Origin: JBGPYB01 sp041493035
Lineage (GTDB): Bacteria > Acidobacteriota > Vicinamibacteria > Fen-336
Assembly (NCBI GenBank): GCA_041493035.1
Contig: JBGPYB010000066.1
Span: 1 to 24,990, forward strand
DNA: 24,990 bases
Direction of reading: 5' to 3'
The notes under the pieces are model-generated. The model had not been told where the DNA came from and searched no databases. It worked only from the letters and a program-made list of their open reading frames with translations. The position numbers were made by a program, and so were the translations under genes. Position 1 is the stretch's first letter, and each line of letters starts with the position of its first letter. This document shows, piece by piece, positions 15,153-24,990 of the stretch.

Positions 15153-16270
15153 CAGCGCTTCTCCTCCGTCACCGCGTCCCGTTTCACGAAGAGGTCCTTC
15201 CGTGGATCGTGAGGGTTGAGACGTGCCACTTCTGCGAGAAGCGCGCGGCTCCGATTGTCGGTGATGGCGGGCACCCACACCTGGGTCTCGACGTAGAGGT
15301 CGCCTCGGGTCTCCTCACCCAGCTTGGGCGCGCCACGCTTCCTCAACCGAAAGCGCTGCCCCGCCTGGGTCCCCGCGGGGATCTCTATGGTGAACGGGCC
15401 ATCGGGCGTCGGCACCTCGATGTGTCCACCGAGAGCCGCCTCCGTGACGGTTATGGGCACGGTGCAATGGAGATCGTCTCCTTCGCGACGATAGAGAGGA
15501 TGCGGTTCGACCTCGATGACCAGGACGAAGTCGCCGTGGGGCCCCCCGCGCCGCCCGGCGTTGCCGCAGCCTGGGATCCGTACGCGACTCCCGGCTGCCA
15601 CGCCGGCGGGAATTCGAACGTCGAGCCACTCGCTCTGCCGTAAGCGCCCCTCCCCGCCGCAGCGCTCACACGGGCGTTTCGTGAGAAGGCCTGCGCTACC
15701 GCAGTCCGCGCAGCCCTGGGTGAAGATCATGTGGCCGCGGCTCGCTCGAACCTGCCCCGTCCCGCCGCACCGCGGGCAGGGGACGGGCCCGAAGGCCACG
15801 TCCCCTGCTCCTCCGCAGATCGGGCAGTGGTCGGCCCGGACGACGTGGATCCGGCGTTCGGTCCCGACCAGAGACTCCTCGAAGGTGAGGCCAGTCGTCT
15901 GCTCGAGGTCCTCTCCGCGGGCCGGCTCCTCGGCCCGGACCACTTGGGCGGATCGCAGCACTCCGCCAAAAAGCTCGCGAAAGCCGGCTCCACCGGGACC
16001 CCCTTCGGCCGAGAAATCGAATCCGTGAAAGCCCACGTGCGGAGGTGCGGCGCGGGCCTCGGCTTTCAGGTCTCCACGATCGTATTGGGAGCGGCGTTGG
16101 GGATCGGAGAGCACTTCGAGTGCCATGGAGAGCGCACGGTACCGATCTGCGGCCACCGGATCTCCCGGGTTGAGGTCGGGATGGATCTGGCGGGCGCGCT
16201 TCTGGAAGGCCCGGCGGATCTCCGCGGGACCGGCCCCCCGGCGCACTCCCAAGATCTCGTAGAAGTCCAT
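15152..16270 (-). CDS. dnaJ: DnaJ co-chaperone (Hsp40)
   Basis: A 372-aa Hsp40 that stimulates DnaK ATPase and delivers substrates. The J domain (1-65) carries the HPD motif at 30-32. A Gly/Phe-rich linker follows (about 75-108). The zinc domain has four Cys pairs, C149/C152, C165/C168, C187/C190 and C201/C204. The third repeat is CADCGSAG instead of CxxCxGxG, a small deviation. Two C-terminal beta domains and a dimerisation tail complete the protein. It lies 48 nt after dnaK, and its stop overlaps the hspR start. No grpE is present in this operon. Confidence 0.95.
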   Translation of the reverse strand: MDFYEILGVRRGAGPAEIRRAFQKRARQIHPDLNPGDPVAADRYRALSMALEVLSDPQRRSQYDRGDLKAEARAAPPHVGFHGFDFSAEGGPGGAGFRELFGGVLRSAQVVRAEEPARGEDLEQTTGLTFEESLVGTERRIHVVRADHCPICGGAGDVAFGPVPCPRCGGTGQVRASRGHMIFTQGCADCGSAGLLTKRPCERCGGEGRLRQSEWLDVRIPAGVAAGSRVRIPGCGNAGRRGGPHGDFVLVIEVEPHPLYRREGDDLHCTVPITVTEAALGGHIEVPTPDGPFTIEIPAGTQAGQRFRLRKRGAPKLGEETRGDLYVETQVWVPAITDNRSRALLAEVARLNPHDPRKDLFVKRDAVTEEKR

Positions 16271-16318
16271 GGCGAGACTCCGCGGCGCGTCACACCGCCA
16301 AGGAAGCCGACGGTCGCG

Positions 16319-18211
<1,893 letters not shown>

Positions 18212-18237
18212 ATGAGCCTCCGCTTCAAGGCTATAGG

Positions 18238-18258
18238 GTTGAGCGTTCCCTTGTCAAT
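18238..18258 (-). promoter_or_regulatory. dnaK promoter with HAIR-like HspR operator
   Basis: On the - strand, ATTGACA-N7-GCTCAAC keeps the arm length and 7-nt spacer of the HAIR element (CTTGAGT-N7-ACTCAAG). It matches 4/7 and 5/7 of the arms, including the symmetric TTGA/TCAA core. The left arm contains a perfect -35 hexamer TTGACA. TATAGC follows 16 nt later as a candidate -10. A repressor bound here would block RNA polymerase directly. Similarity is partial, so HspR binding is inference supported by the hspR gene in the operon. Confidence 0.5.
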
Positions 18259-18279
18259 TGGGTTGCGCCGACTCATGTA

Positions 18280-18285
18280 TATAAT
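18280..18285 (+). promoter_or_regulatory. -10 box for the PLP-enzyme gene
   Basis: A perfect TATAAT with a weak TTGGGT 16 nt upstream (18258-18263). Transcription would start near 18292, just before the AGGAG at 18293-18297. That rules out TTG 18285 as the start codon and implies a leader of only about 14 nt. Confidence 0.55.
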
Positions 18286-18305
18286 TGGAAATAGGAGTCT
18301 TACAG

Positions 18306-19121
18306 TTGGGCGCGACTACTTTTGAGTTCGACCGCGGGGTCCTTCAGCCGGTGGGATCGGGCGCGGGCCTCCAGGCTGCGAGCGCGGCCCTTCCCGACGG
18401 TGCTTACTCGACGCTCCGAACCTACGGGCGCGACCGCGTGCTGCGCCTCGCTCAGCACGTGGCCCGTCTCAACGAATCGACAGCGCTCCAGGGATCCGGC
18501 GGGACGCTCGACCAGACGTTCGTCCGGGAGGCGGTCGCGCAGGCCTTGAAGGCGACCCGCCACCCGGAGTCGCGCCTCCGCCTCACCTACGCTCCCCCAC
18601 GCTTCTTCGTCTCCGTGGAGCCCTTCGTCGTGCCACTTGAGGCGCTTTACCGCGACGGCGTGGCGTGCGTGACCCTACCGCTCCACCGGGCCAACCCTCA
18701 CGCCAAGGACACGCGCTTCGCGACGCAGGCGGCAGCGGCCTACGCGGCCCTCCCCGAAGGCGTCCACGAGGGGCTGATGGTGGCCGACGATGGTTCGATC
18801 CTCGAGGGGCTCTCGAGCAACTTCTTCGCCCTGATCGGGGGCAGCCTCCACACCGATGAGACGCGAGTGCTGCTCGGCATCACGCGGTCCCTCGTTCTCG
18901 AGGTGGCCCGGAAGGTCGTTCCCGTGGTGACGGAGGCGGTGGCTCTCGTCGACATCCCGTCGGCCGCCGAGGCGTTCATCACCAGCGCGTCGCGAGGGAT
19001 CCTGCCGGTCGTGCGAATCGACGGCACGGCCGTGGGCGATGGGCGCCCCGGCCCCGTCACGCGCGATCTGATCGGCCGTTTCCAGGCACTCATCGACCGC
19101 GAAGCGCGACCACTGATCTGA
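18306..19121 (+). CDS. Class IV PLP-dependent aminotransferase / aminodeoxychorismate lyase-like enzyme
   Basis: A 271-aa fold-type IV PLP enzyme, the family of branched-chain and D-amino-acid aminotransferases and 4-amino-4-deoxychorismate lyase. The N-terminal domain has LRTYGRDRVLRLAQHVARL. The likely PLP-binding lysine is K134 in PHAKDTRF. The cofactor-binding loop is LEGLSSNFFAL, followed by ITRSLVLEVA and the late EAFITSASRGILPVVRIDG typical of the family. The start is TTG 18306, with AGGAG 8 nt upstream; the frame extends to TTG 18285, but that overlaps the -10 box. The substrate cannot be decided from motifs. It diverges from dnaK, with about 95 nt shared between them. Confidence 0.8.
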   Translation: MGATTFEFDRGVLQPVGSGAGLQAASAALPDGAYSTLRTYGRDRVLRLAQHVARLNESTALQGSGGTLDQTFVREAVAQALKATRHPESRLRLTYAPPRFFVSVEPFVVPLEALYRDGVACVTLPLHRANPHAKDTRFATQAAAAYAALPEGVHEGLMVADDGSILEGLSSNFFALIGGSLHTDETRVLLGITRSLVLEVARKVVPVVTEAVALVDIPSAAEAFITSASRGILPVVRIDGTAVGDGRPGPVTRDLIGRFQALIDREARPLI

Positions 19122-19245
19122 CGGAAGGAAGGCCAGCGGATCCGAAGGGACTCCAGGCCATGCTCCGGCGGGCCAGGAGCTCGAATTGGTGTATCATGCG
19201 CAATCTTGGCGTCGCCCACTCTGCCCCCAGCGTGAGACCGCAGCC

Positions 19246-20505
19246 ATGACGCCATCGCCCAAGACACCGCTGCCGCGTGTGCTTCTGCTCACGTCGAGCT
19301 TCCCCCGGTTCAGCGGCGATCCAATGGTGGCCTTCATGGAGCGCTTCGTCGAGCACCTGGGACTGCCTTGCGTGGTGGTGGCCCCGGGCGGTCCCGGCAT
19401 CAGCGATCTCGGGATGTGTGGGTCCACGCGGATTCGACGCTTCGTCTATTGGCTGCCGCGACGACACCAAAGGGTCGCCTACGGGGATGGCATCCTCGAC
19501 AACTTGCGCCAGAGGCCGCTGCTAGCGCTGCAGCTGCCGCTCTTCTTCCTGAGGTTCGCGACCCACGCGGTCAGGGAGGCCAGGGACTGCGAGGTGATCG
19601 AGGCGCACTGGGCGCTTCCAGCGGGGCTCGTCGGGCTGCTCGCCTCCTGGATCTCCGGGACGCCGCTGGTGCTCGTGCTGCATTCCGGGGACGTGCATCT
19701 ACTGCATCGCCTGCCCGGCGGAAGGCTGCTAGCGCGCGCCCTCTACAAGCATTGCCGCGCCGTGATCGCGACCTCGGGGTTCGTCCGCACTCTCTTCAGC
19801 CAGCTCCTGCCGCAAGGGTGGCGAGAGCTGGCACACGAGGCGATCGAAGTCCTGCCCATGGGCGTGGACGTGGACCACGCCGAGGAGCCGCCTCCGGCCG
19901 CCGGGCCACCGCAGTGTCCGCTGCGCCGCGTCGTGTACCTGGGCCGGCTCGTGCCAGTGAAGGGGTTGGACGTCCTGATCAAGGCCCTCGCCGGCATCCC
20001 GGAAGTGCTCCTCGAGGTAGCCGGCGAAGGCTGCTGCCGGGAGTCCTTCGAGTCGCTCTCGAAGGCGGTGGGCGTGGCTGTGCGTTTTCACGGCGCGCTG
20101 TCCGAGCCCGAGAAGCGCCAGGTCCTCGCCCGCGCCGACGTCATCGTGGTGCCGTCCGTGGTTCTCGACGGAGGACGCACGGACAGCCTACCGGTAGTGC
20201 TGCTGGAAGGCCTGGCGGCCGGTAAGCCCGTGGTGGGCTCGGCCGTTGGGGGCATCCCGGACGTTCTTCGACACGAGGTCAACGGCCTGATGGTGCCGCC
20301 GGGGGATCCTGCGGCGCTGCAAGCGGCGGTGCTGCGCGTGCTCGAGGAGCCGGGTCTGGCGAGCCGGCTCGGCCAGGCGGGACGCGCCACGGCCGAGGCC
20401 TATGCCTGGCAGCGGCTGGGTCCGGCCCACCGGCACGTGTTGGTGCAGGCATTCGATGCGGGGGCACCTGCCTACGTCAGCGGGCTGGCCCTCGAGGAGC
20501 GATGA
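19246..20505 (+). CDS. GT-B glycosyltransferase (GT4-like)
   Basis: A 419-aa transferase from ATG 19246, probably adding a sugar to a lipid-linked glycan at the cytoplasmic face. The N-terminal Rossmann half opens with LLLTSSFPRFSGDP and contains HSGDVHLLHRL. The C-terminal donor-binding half has RRVVYLGRLVPVKGLDVLIKA and the E-x7-E-type region LLEGLAAGKPVVGSAVGGIPD, ending NGLMVPPGDP. These are standard GT4 features. The frame extends to TTG 19186, but the conserved core starts just after 19246. The 124 nt upstream hold only a weak TATCAT (19192-19197) and no clear terminator. The next glycosyltransferase starts 4 nt after this stop. Sugar specificity is unknown. Confidence 0.85.
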   Translation: MTPSPKTPLPRVLLLTSSFPRFSGDPMVAFMERFVEHLGLPCVVVAPGGPGISDLGMCGSTRIRRFVYWLPRRHQRVAYGDGILDNLRQRPLLALQLPLFFLRFATHAVREARDCEVIEAHWALPAGLVGLLASWISGTPLVLVLHSGDVHLLHRLPGGRLLARALYKHCRAVIATSGFVRTLFSQLLPQGWRELAHEAIEVLPMGVDVDHAEEPPPAAGPPQCPLRRVVYLGRLVPVKGLDVLIKALAGIPEVLLEVAGEGCCRESFESLSKAVGVAVRFHGALSEPEKRQVLARADVIVVPSVVLDGGRTDSLPVVLLEGLAAGKPVVGSAVGGIPDVLRHEVNGLMVPPGDPAALQAAVLRVLEEPGLASRLGQAGRATAEAYAWQRLGPAHRHVLVQAFDAGAPAYVSGLALEER

Positions 20506-20509
20506 CCGA

Positions 20510-21628
20510 ATGACCCGTGTCCTGATGGTGAGCAAGCCCGTCTGCCCGCCCTGGTCCGACAGCTCGAAGAACCTTGCCCGGGACATCGCGGTGTCCTCGA
20601 CCCACACGGAGTACTGGCTCCTGGGGCGCCCGGACTACCAGCCAGAATGGCCACGGGTGCACTGGGAGCCCATCTACAAGGCCACGGGCGGCTACGCGCC
20701 GGGGCTCGCCCAGAACGCGCGGGTCTTCTGGAAGGTCCTCACCGCACGCAACGATGTCGACGCCTACCATTTCTTCTTCGCCCCGAACCCCCTCTCATCG
20801 AAGATCGCTGGAGCCTTGGTCGCCGTCACGGGCCGGCCCACGCTGCAGACGATTTGCTCGGTGCCGAGGAGCTTCGAGGGCATCGCGAGCCTGATGTTCG
20901 CCGACGCGGTGGTGGCCCTGTCAGCCTACACGGCCGGCGAGCTGCGGCGCGGCGGGGTGCCGCAGGTGCACATGATCCCGCCGGGAATCGAACCCGATCG
21001 TCTTGCGGTCCCCGAGCAGAATCAGCTCGCGAAACGGCTCGGCGTGGACGGACGACCGGTCGTGCTGTTCGCAGGGGACTACGAGAGCCCCGGAAGCCAC
21101 CAGGTGCTCTTGGCGGCGGTGCCGGAAGTGCTGAAGGCCGTGCCCGAGGCCCGTTTCGTGCTGGCGTGCCGCCTCAAGACACCTGACGCCAAGAGCCACG
21201 AGCTGCGCGCCCAGGCCCTGGCCGCGGCGGGCGGCTTCTCCGATGCGGTGGTGTTCCTCAACGAGGTGGACGACGTCGCTTCGCTGATCGCCCTCTGCAC
21301 CGTGTCTGTCCTGCCCACGAGCAGCTTGCACCGCAAGATGGATATCCCTCTCGTGCTTCTCGAATGCATGGCGATGCGGAAGCCAGTCGTCGTCACTGAG
21401 ATCGAGCCGCTGCGGGAGATCAGCGGGGGCGGAGGTGTGGTGAGCGTGCCTCCAGAGGACGCTCCGGGCCTCGCACGCGCGATCATCCGGATCCTGTCAT
21501 CCCCCCAGCTCCAGACCGAGCTCGGCGATCAGGGACGACGGGCCGTGCTGGATCGCTGGAACGTGAAGAACGTGGCGGCCCGCTACGAGGAGCTGTACGC
21601 GGGGCTGTCGCGGAAAGGAAGGAGCTGA
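20510..21628 (+). CDS. GT-B-like glycosyltransferase
   Basis: A 372-aa protein from ATG 20510, with GAGGAG about 10 nt upstream inside the previous gene's end. The N-terminal half (VLMVSKPVCPPWSDSSKN) is divergent. The C-terminal half has the glycosyltransferase group 1 pattern: MIPPGIEPDRL, VVLFAGDYESPGSHQVLL, and a donor-site region LVLLECMAMRKPVVVTEI followed by PPEDAPGLARAI. The frame extends upstream to 20402 only by overlapping the first transferase, so the shorter start is preferred. It is the middle gene of the three-gene polysaccharide operon. Acceptor and donor are unknown. Confidence 0.82.
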   Translation: MTRVLMVSKPVCPPWSDSSKNLARDIAVSSTHTEYWLLGRPDYQPEWPRVHWEPIYKATGGYAPGLAQNARVFWKVLTARNDVDAYHFFFAPNPLSSKIAGALVAVTGRPTLQTICSVPRSFEGIASLMFADAVVALSAYTAGELRRGGVPQVHMIPPGIEPDRLAVPEQNQLAKRLGVDGRPVVLFAGDYESPGSHQVLLAAVPEVLKAVPEARFVLACRLKTPDAKSHELRAQALAAAGGFSDAVVFLNEVDDVASLIALCTVSVLPTSSLHRKMDIPLVLLECMAMRKPVVVTEIEPLREISGGGGVVSVPPEDAPGLARAIIRILSSPQLQTELGDQGRRAVLDRWNVKNVAARYEELYAGLSRKGRS

Positions 21629-21630
21629 CC

Positions 21631-23094
21631 TTGGACGCCGCGAAAGCCCAAGTCGGTCGCAGCAGCCTCTACATCCCCGCCGCCAAGCTCTGGTTCATCT
21701 TCATCTCCTTCGCCATCAATTTCGCCCTGCCCAACCTGCTGAGCTCCGACCAGGTCGGGGACTTCGGCGTCGTCAATCGCCTCGTCTCCCTGCTCACCGT
21801 CGTGATGCTCCAGGGCACCGTTCAGACGGTTTCGAAGCACGTCTCCGAGGAGCGCTTCGGGACGGCCAGCGTGTTCCGCACCGCACTCAGGCTGCAGGCC
21901 TTCTTCGGCGGCGGTGTGTGCATCGTCTACTTCCTGGGTGCGGAGCTGCTGTCGGCCTTCTTCCGAGACCCGGCGCTGGCCGGCCTGATCCGGATCTCGG
22001 CCCTGATCCCGCTTTTCTACTCGCTGTACGCCCTCTACGTGGGCGTGCTGAACGGGGAGCGGCGCTTCAAGCCCCAGGCGATCCTGGACATGGGCTACGC
22101 GACGCTGCGGGCGATGGGGATCCTCGGGGCCGCCGCCCTCGGCTACGGGGTGCGCGGAGTGTTCATCGGCTTTGCGTCCGCCGCGGGCGTGATCATGGCC
22201 GTGGCGCTGTGGAGCTCACGCCGCTACCTGACGGAGCGGATCACCGCGGCGCCGCCGGCGCGCTCGCTGGTCGCCTTCGCGGTCCCGATCATGGCCCTGA
22301 TCCTGGTCAGCCAATGGTTGTTGAGCTTCGACCTGTTCTGGGTCAAGCGACTCACGGACCCGTCGCAATCCAAGGCGCTCTCCGGCGCGTACTTCGCCCT
22401 TCTGAACCTGGCCGTCATGCCGTACATGCTGACCATCTCCATCAACGCCATCATCTTTCCCCTGATCTCGCGGGCCACGTTCATCAGCGATCGCGCGGGA
22501 ACGGTCACCTACATCCGTGAAAGCCTGCGCATCTCCATGCTCGTGGCCGTGGGCCTCGAGGCCGTCTTCGCCGCGTCACCCCGGGCGGCGATCAGGCTCG
22601 TGTACCCGACGAAGCCGGACTACCTGGCGTACGCCGACGTGCTGGTGCCGCTGGCCGCGGCCTACGCCTGCCTGTGCGTCGTCAGCCTCATGACCACCAT
22701 CATCAGCGGGAGCAACCGCCCGGCGGTGTCGCTCGCGTGCGTGGTGTTGAGCTTGGCGGCACAGGGCGTGCTGTGCGTGTTGCTCATCCCGCGCTGGGGC
22801 CTGAAGGGCGCGGCCTTCGCTTCCGCGGGGAGCTTCCTGCTCGCGGCGGGAGCCGCGGCGGCCTATCTGTTCCGCACCTTCGGAGCGGGGCCTGACCCTC
22901 TCTCCCTCCTGCGCATCGTGGCTGCCGGCCTCGCAGGGGTCGCCGTCGGACGCTACCTCGACTGGGGCGGCATCCGCTTCGTGTTGGAGGCGGGGGTCAT
23001 CGAGCTCGTGTTCGCAGCCACGACCATAGCGCTCGGAGAGGTGGGCCGGCGCGATTGGCATCGTGTGCGCTCGCTGCTGGGCCGGCGCGGCTGA
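21631..23094 (+). CDS. MOP-superfamily polysaccharide flippase (Wzx-like)
   Basis: A 487-aa integral membrane protein with about 12-14 hydrophobic helices and no large soluble domain. The first is around WFIFISFAINFALPNLL and the last in the C-terminal 40 residues. An early segment has the family pattern GDFGVVNRLVSLLTVVMLQG. A mid-protein Arg/Lys-bearing segment (FDLFWVKRLTDPSQ) fits lipid-linked oligosaccharide flippases. The start is TTG 21631, with GGAAGGAG 6 nt upstream and only 2 nt after the preceding stop. Downstream of two glycosyltransferases, it most likely flips their lipid-linked product across the inner membrane. It converges on the sulfatase-like gene with a 10-nt gap and no visible terminator. 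Confidence 0.86.
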   Translation: MDAAKAQVGRSSLYIPAAKLWFIFISFAINFALPNLLSSDQVGDFGVVNRLVSLLTVVMLQGTVQTVSKHVSEERFGTASVFRTALRLQAFFGGGVCIVYFLGAELLSAFFRDPALAGLIRISALIPLFYSLYALYVGVLNGERRFKPQAILDMGYATLRAMGILGAAALGYGVRGVFIGFASAAGVIMAVALWSSRRYLTERITAAPPARSLVAFAVPIMALILVSQWLLSFDLFWVKRLTDPSQSKALSGAYFALLNLAVMPYMLTISINAIIFPLISRATFISDRAGTVTYIRESLRISMLVAVGLEAVFAASPRAAIRLVYPTKPDYLAYADVLVPLAAAYACLCVVSLMTTIISGSNRPAVSLACVVLSLAAQGVLCVLLIPRWGLKGAAFASAGSFLLAAGAAAAYLFRTFGAGPDPLSLLRIVAAGLAGVAVGRYLDWGGIRFVLEAGVIELVFAATTIALGEVGRRDWHRVRSLLGRRG

Positions 23095-23104
23095 GGCGTT
23101 CTCG

Positions 23105-24979
23105 TCATTCGATGAAACAGGGTTTCGTCCCTGAGGGGGCCACCTCGATCAGGCCCGCCAGGCTCCGAACGACCTCGGGCAGCTCGTCGGCGAGGTTGCG
23201 GAGCTCGTCACGGTCCCGCTCTAGGTCGTAGAGCTCCAGGTAGTCGGCGGCGAAGAGCCAGCGGGCCTTCGGCCGCGTATGACGGTAAAGCTTGTACCGT
23301 CCTTGGATGACCGCCACGGTGTCGTCGGCGTTGGGCGAGCTCGGGGGGCGGGCTTCGAACACGGGAGCAGGCTCCCACGCCTGGCCTTCGAGCAGGGGGC
23401 GCAGAGAACGGCCCATGAAGGAAGCCGGGACCGGGACTCCCAGCGCGTCCAGGAGCGTGGGGCCCAGGCTGAGGACGCTCACGGCCTCGCGAATCCGGCG
23501 AGCCCCTCCCCCGAGGCCATCGATGATGAAGGGCACCTGCGTTTGCGAGCGCGCCAGCGCGCCGTCATGGCCCCAACGGCCGTCCTCGAACGTGGAATGG
23601 CCGTGGTCGGCGCTCAAAAGGATCACGCGCCCGCGGCTCACGCGTTCCGTGCGAATCGCATCCAGCAGGCGACCGAGCGCCATGTCGGTGGAGAAGACCT
23701 CGGCGTCGTAGCGGGCTACCCCGCCCCTGCCGAAGCGCTCGCCGACAGAACGCGGCGGTACCCGCGCGGGGTGCGGGTTGTAGAAGTGAACCCAGAGGGC
23801 GATCGGCGCTTCACCGCCGAGGTTCTTGATCTCCTCGATGGCGGCGGTCGCCACCGCGTCGTCCACGGGACCGGAGTTGTAGGTGACCTGGGGGTAGTCC
23901 GGTCCTGCGTATCGCATCCTGTCGAAACCCCGGCCGAGCGAGCGGGCGTGCCGCTTCATCACGCCGTCGTCCCACGAGTAGCCCGATATGCGCGCGGTAC
24001 GGTATCCCTGGCCCTTGAGCGCCGCGAACAGGTTGTCGGGGAGGGAGTCCTCTCGTGTGCTCACGCAGTCCGAATAGCGCGAAAAGAGCAGGGCAGGAAT
24101 CCCGATATGCGTCGCGCATCCCGTCGAGTAGGCTCTCTCGAATACGATCCCCTCGTCGGCAAGTGACTGCATGTTGGGCGAAACCTGACGCGGACTACCG
24201 TAGGGCGTTGTGTGATCGGATGCGAGGGCATCGACGGTGATCAGGTAGACGTCCGGATGTCCGGCTACCAGTGGCGACCCGGCGGACGCCGCGGGTAGCG
24301 TCGCGGCGGCAACAGCCTGCGCGTGGGCGGCATGTCTCGCCGGGTGGCGGCGCGCGATGAAGCGCCCGGCGACCTTGGCGCCGCTCAGCGCCAACGCCCG
24401 GCTCTCGTCGAATATCTTGCGCGTCGTGTGGCTCGGCCTCGCCAGACCCAGGAACAGCAGGCACGCGCCGGCCAGTGCTCCACCTGCGACCCAGAGCCCG
24501 GAGGTCGGCGACACTGGATCCTTTCGCGGGTTGCGTTCCCGGCGCAGCGTGAGCCCGCCCCAGGCGAGGAGGAAGGTGACCACGAGCAGCACCTGGTAGA
24601 AGCCGCTGAAGTAGTCGAAATAGCGTGTCAGGGCGTTGTAGGTCGAGACCGCGAGGGCAGCGGCAAGCAGCAGCGGTGAGGCCATTCGTGCCAGCCAGGG
24701 CGTGGGGGCTCCGTCACGGCGTCGCGCCAGGCCGTGGAGCGCGGCCCCCAGCACCGCACCGGCCAACGCGCCGGCACCGAAGAGCTGAGAGACGCGCCGG
24801 ACCAGGATCTTCACCTCGCGCTGCCACCCTATGGCGGGGAAGTGCCAGGCGAGGTCGGTGTCCTGCCCGATAGCCACCACAAGCGTCCACGTGAGGCAGA
24901 CGGCACACGCCACGGCAGCGGCATGAAGGAGGATCCAGCCCCAGCGAGCCGTGAGGAACCGCTCAGCGAAGTCACGCAA
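23105..24979 (-). CDS. Membrane-anchored sulfatase / phosphoethanolamine-transferase-like protein
   Basis: A 624-aa alkaline-phosphatase-superfamily protein, possibly continuing past the right edge. The frame is open upstream of TTG 24979. About five N-terminal helices (12-37, 66-84, 99-114, 125-143, 161-180) precede a periplasmic catalytic domain (about 240-600). Metal-site motifs are VYLITVDAL (Asp250), ILLSADHGH (Asp458, His459) and GHDG (His471). HFYNPHPARVPP resembles the sulfatase family's second conserved block. The nucleophile region GCATHIGIP (287-295) lacks the CxPxR formylglycine motif. Aligned by eye to EptA-type transferases, Cys288 falls where their Thr nucleophile lies. It may modify the glycan made by the neighbouring genes; substrate and reaction are unknown. 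Confidence 0.78.
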   Translation of the reverse strand: MRDFAERFLTARWGWILLHAAAVACAVCLTWTLVVAIGQDTDLAWHFPAIGWQREVKILVRRVSQLFGAGALAGAVLGAALHGLARRRDGAPTPWLARMASPLLLAAALAVSTYNALTRYFDYFSGFYQVLLVVTFLLAWGGLTLRRERNPRKDPVSPTSGLWVAGGALAGACLLFLGLARPSHTTRKIFDESRALALSGAKVAGRFIARRHPARHAAHAQAVAAATLPAASAGSPLVAGHPDVYLITVDALASDHTTPYGSPRQVSPNMQSLADEGIVFERAYSTGCATHIGIPALLFSRYSDCVSTREDSLPDNLFAALKGQGYRTARISGYSWDDGVMKRHARSLGRGFDRMRYAGPDYPQVTYNSGPVDDAVATAAIEEIKNLGGEAPIALWVHFYNPHPARVPPRSVGERFGRGGVARYDAEVFSTDMALGRLLDAIRTERVSRGRVILLSADHGHSTFEDGRWGHDGALARSQTQVPFIIDGLGGGARRIREAVSVLSLGPTLLDALGVPVPASFMGRSLRPLLEGQAWEPAPVFEARPPSSPNADDTVAVIQGRYKLYRHTRPKARWLFAADYLELYDLERDRDELRNLADELPEVVRSLAGLIEVAPSGTKPCFIE

Positions 24980-24990
24980 GCGGGCCCGCA

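Noticed and set aside
18212..18305. CIRCE operator for HrcA upstream of dnaK
   Set aside because: No sequence close to TTAGCACTC-N9-GAGTGCTAA is present; the HAIR-like repeat fits better.

Overview
The window is a high-GC, gene-dense bacterial chromosome segment with 17 confidently called protein genes. I see no tRNA, rRNA, CRISPR array or intact mobile element. The organism cannot be named from the sequence alone. A two-gene b6/subunit-IV type cytochrome b with a multihaem partner, an Oar-like TonB receptor with an N-terminal carboxypeptidase-regulatory domain, and a dnaK-dnaJ-hspR operon together fit Acidobacteriota or a nearby Gram-negative lineage best. That placement is inference.

Region 1 (1-5521, + strand) is a respiratory quinol-oxidising complex. 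It holds a b6-type haem protein, an enlarged subunit-IV-like protein, and a membrane-anchored octahaem cytochrome c with a long coiled coil. A receiver-PilZ protein follows directly and has no canonical start codon at the point where its homology begins. A Rieske protein would be expected upstream, outside the window.

Region 2 (5587-11685) looks like one regulatory unit. A histidine kinase and an OmpR-family regulator (- strand) diverge from an Oar-like TonB receptor, which converges on a secreted YncE-like beta-propeller gene. A 27-bp palindromic element lies between the regulator and receptor genes. A second copy (25/27 identical) lies upstream of the propeller gene. In both cases a TACAAT -10 box follows exactly 23 nt downstream in the direction of the gene. 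I read this as a small regulon: two-component system, surface receptor and propeller.

Region 3 (18211-11861, - strand) is a tightly packed operon: dnaK, dnaJ, hspR, a primary-like sigma factor, a DnaC/DnaI-like ATPase and hemW. Four of the five junctions overlap or lie within 10 nt. A HAIR-like inverted repeat overlaps the dnaK -35 box, so HspR autoregulation is likely. A class IV PLP enzyme diverges from dnaK. A short coding-like fragment of unknown origin follows hemW.

Region 4 (19246-24979) is part of a surface polysaccharide locus: two GT-B glycosyltransferases and a MOP-family flippase in an overlapping or closely spaced + strand operon, converging on a membrane-anchored sulfatase/phosphoethanolamine-transferase-like protein that reaches the right edge.
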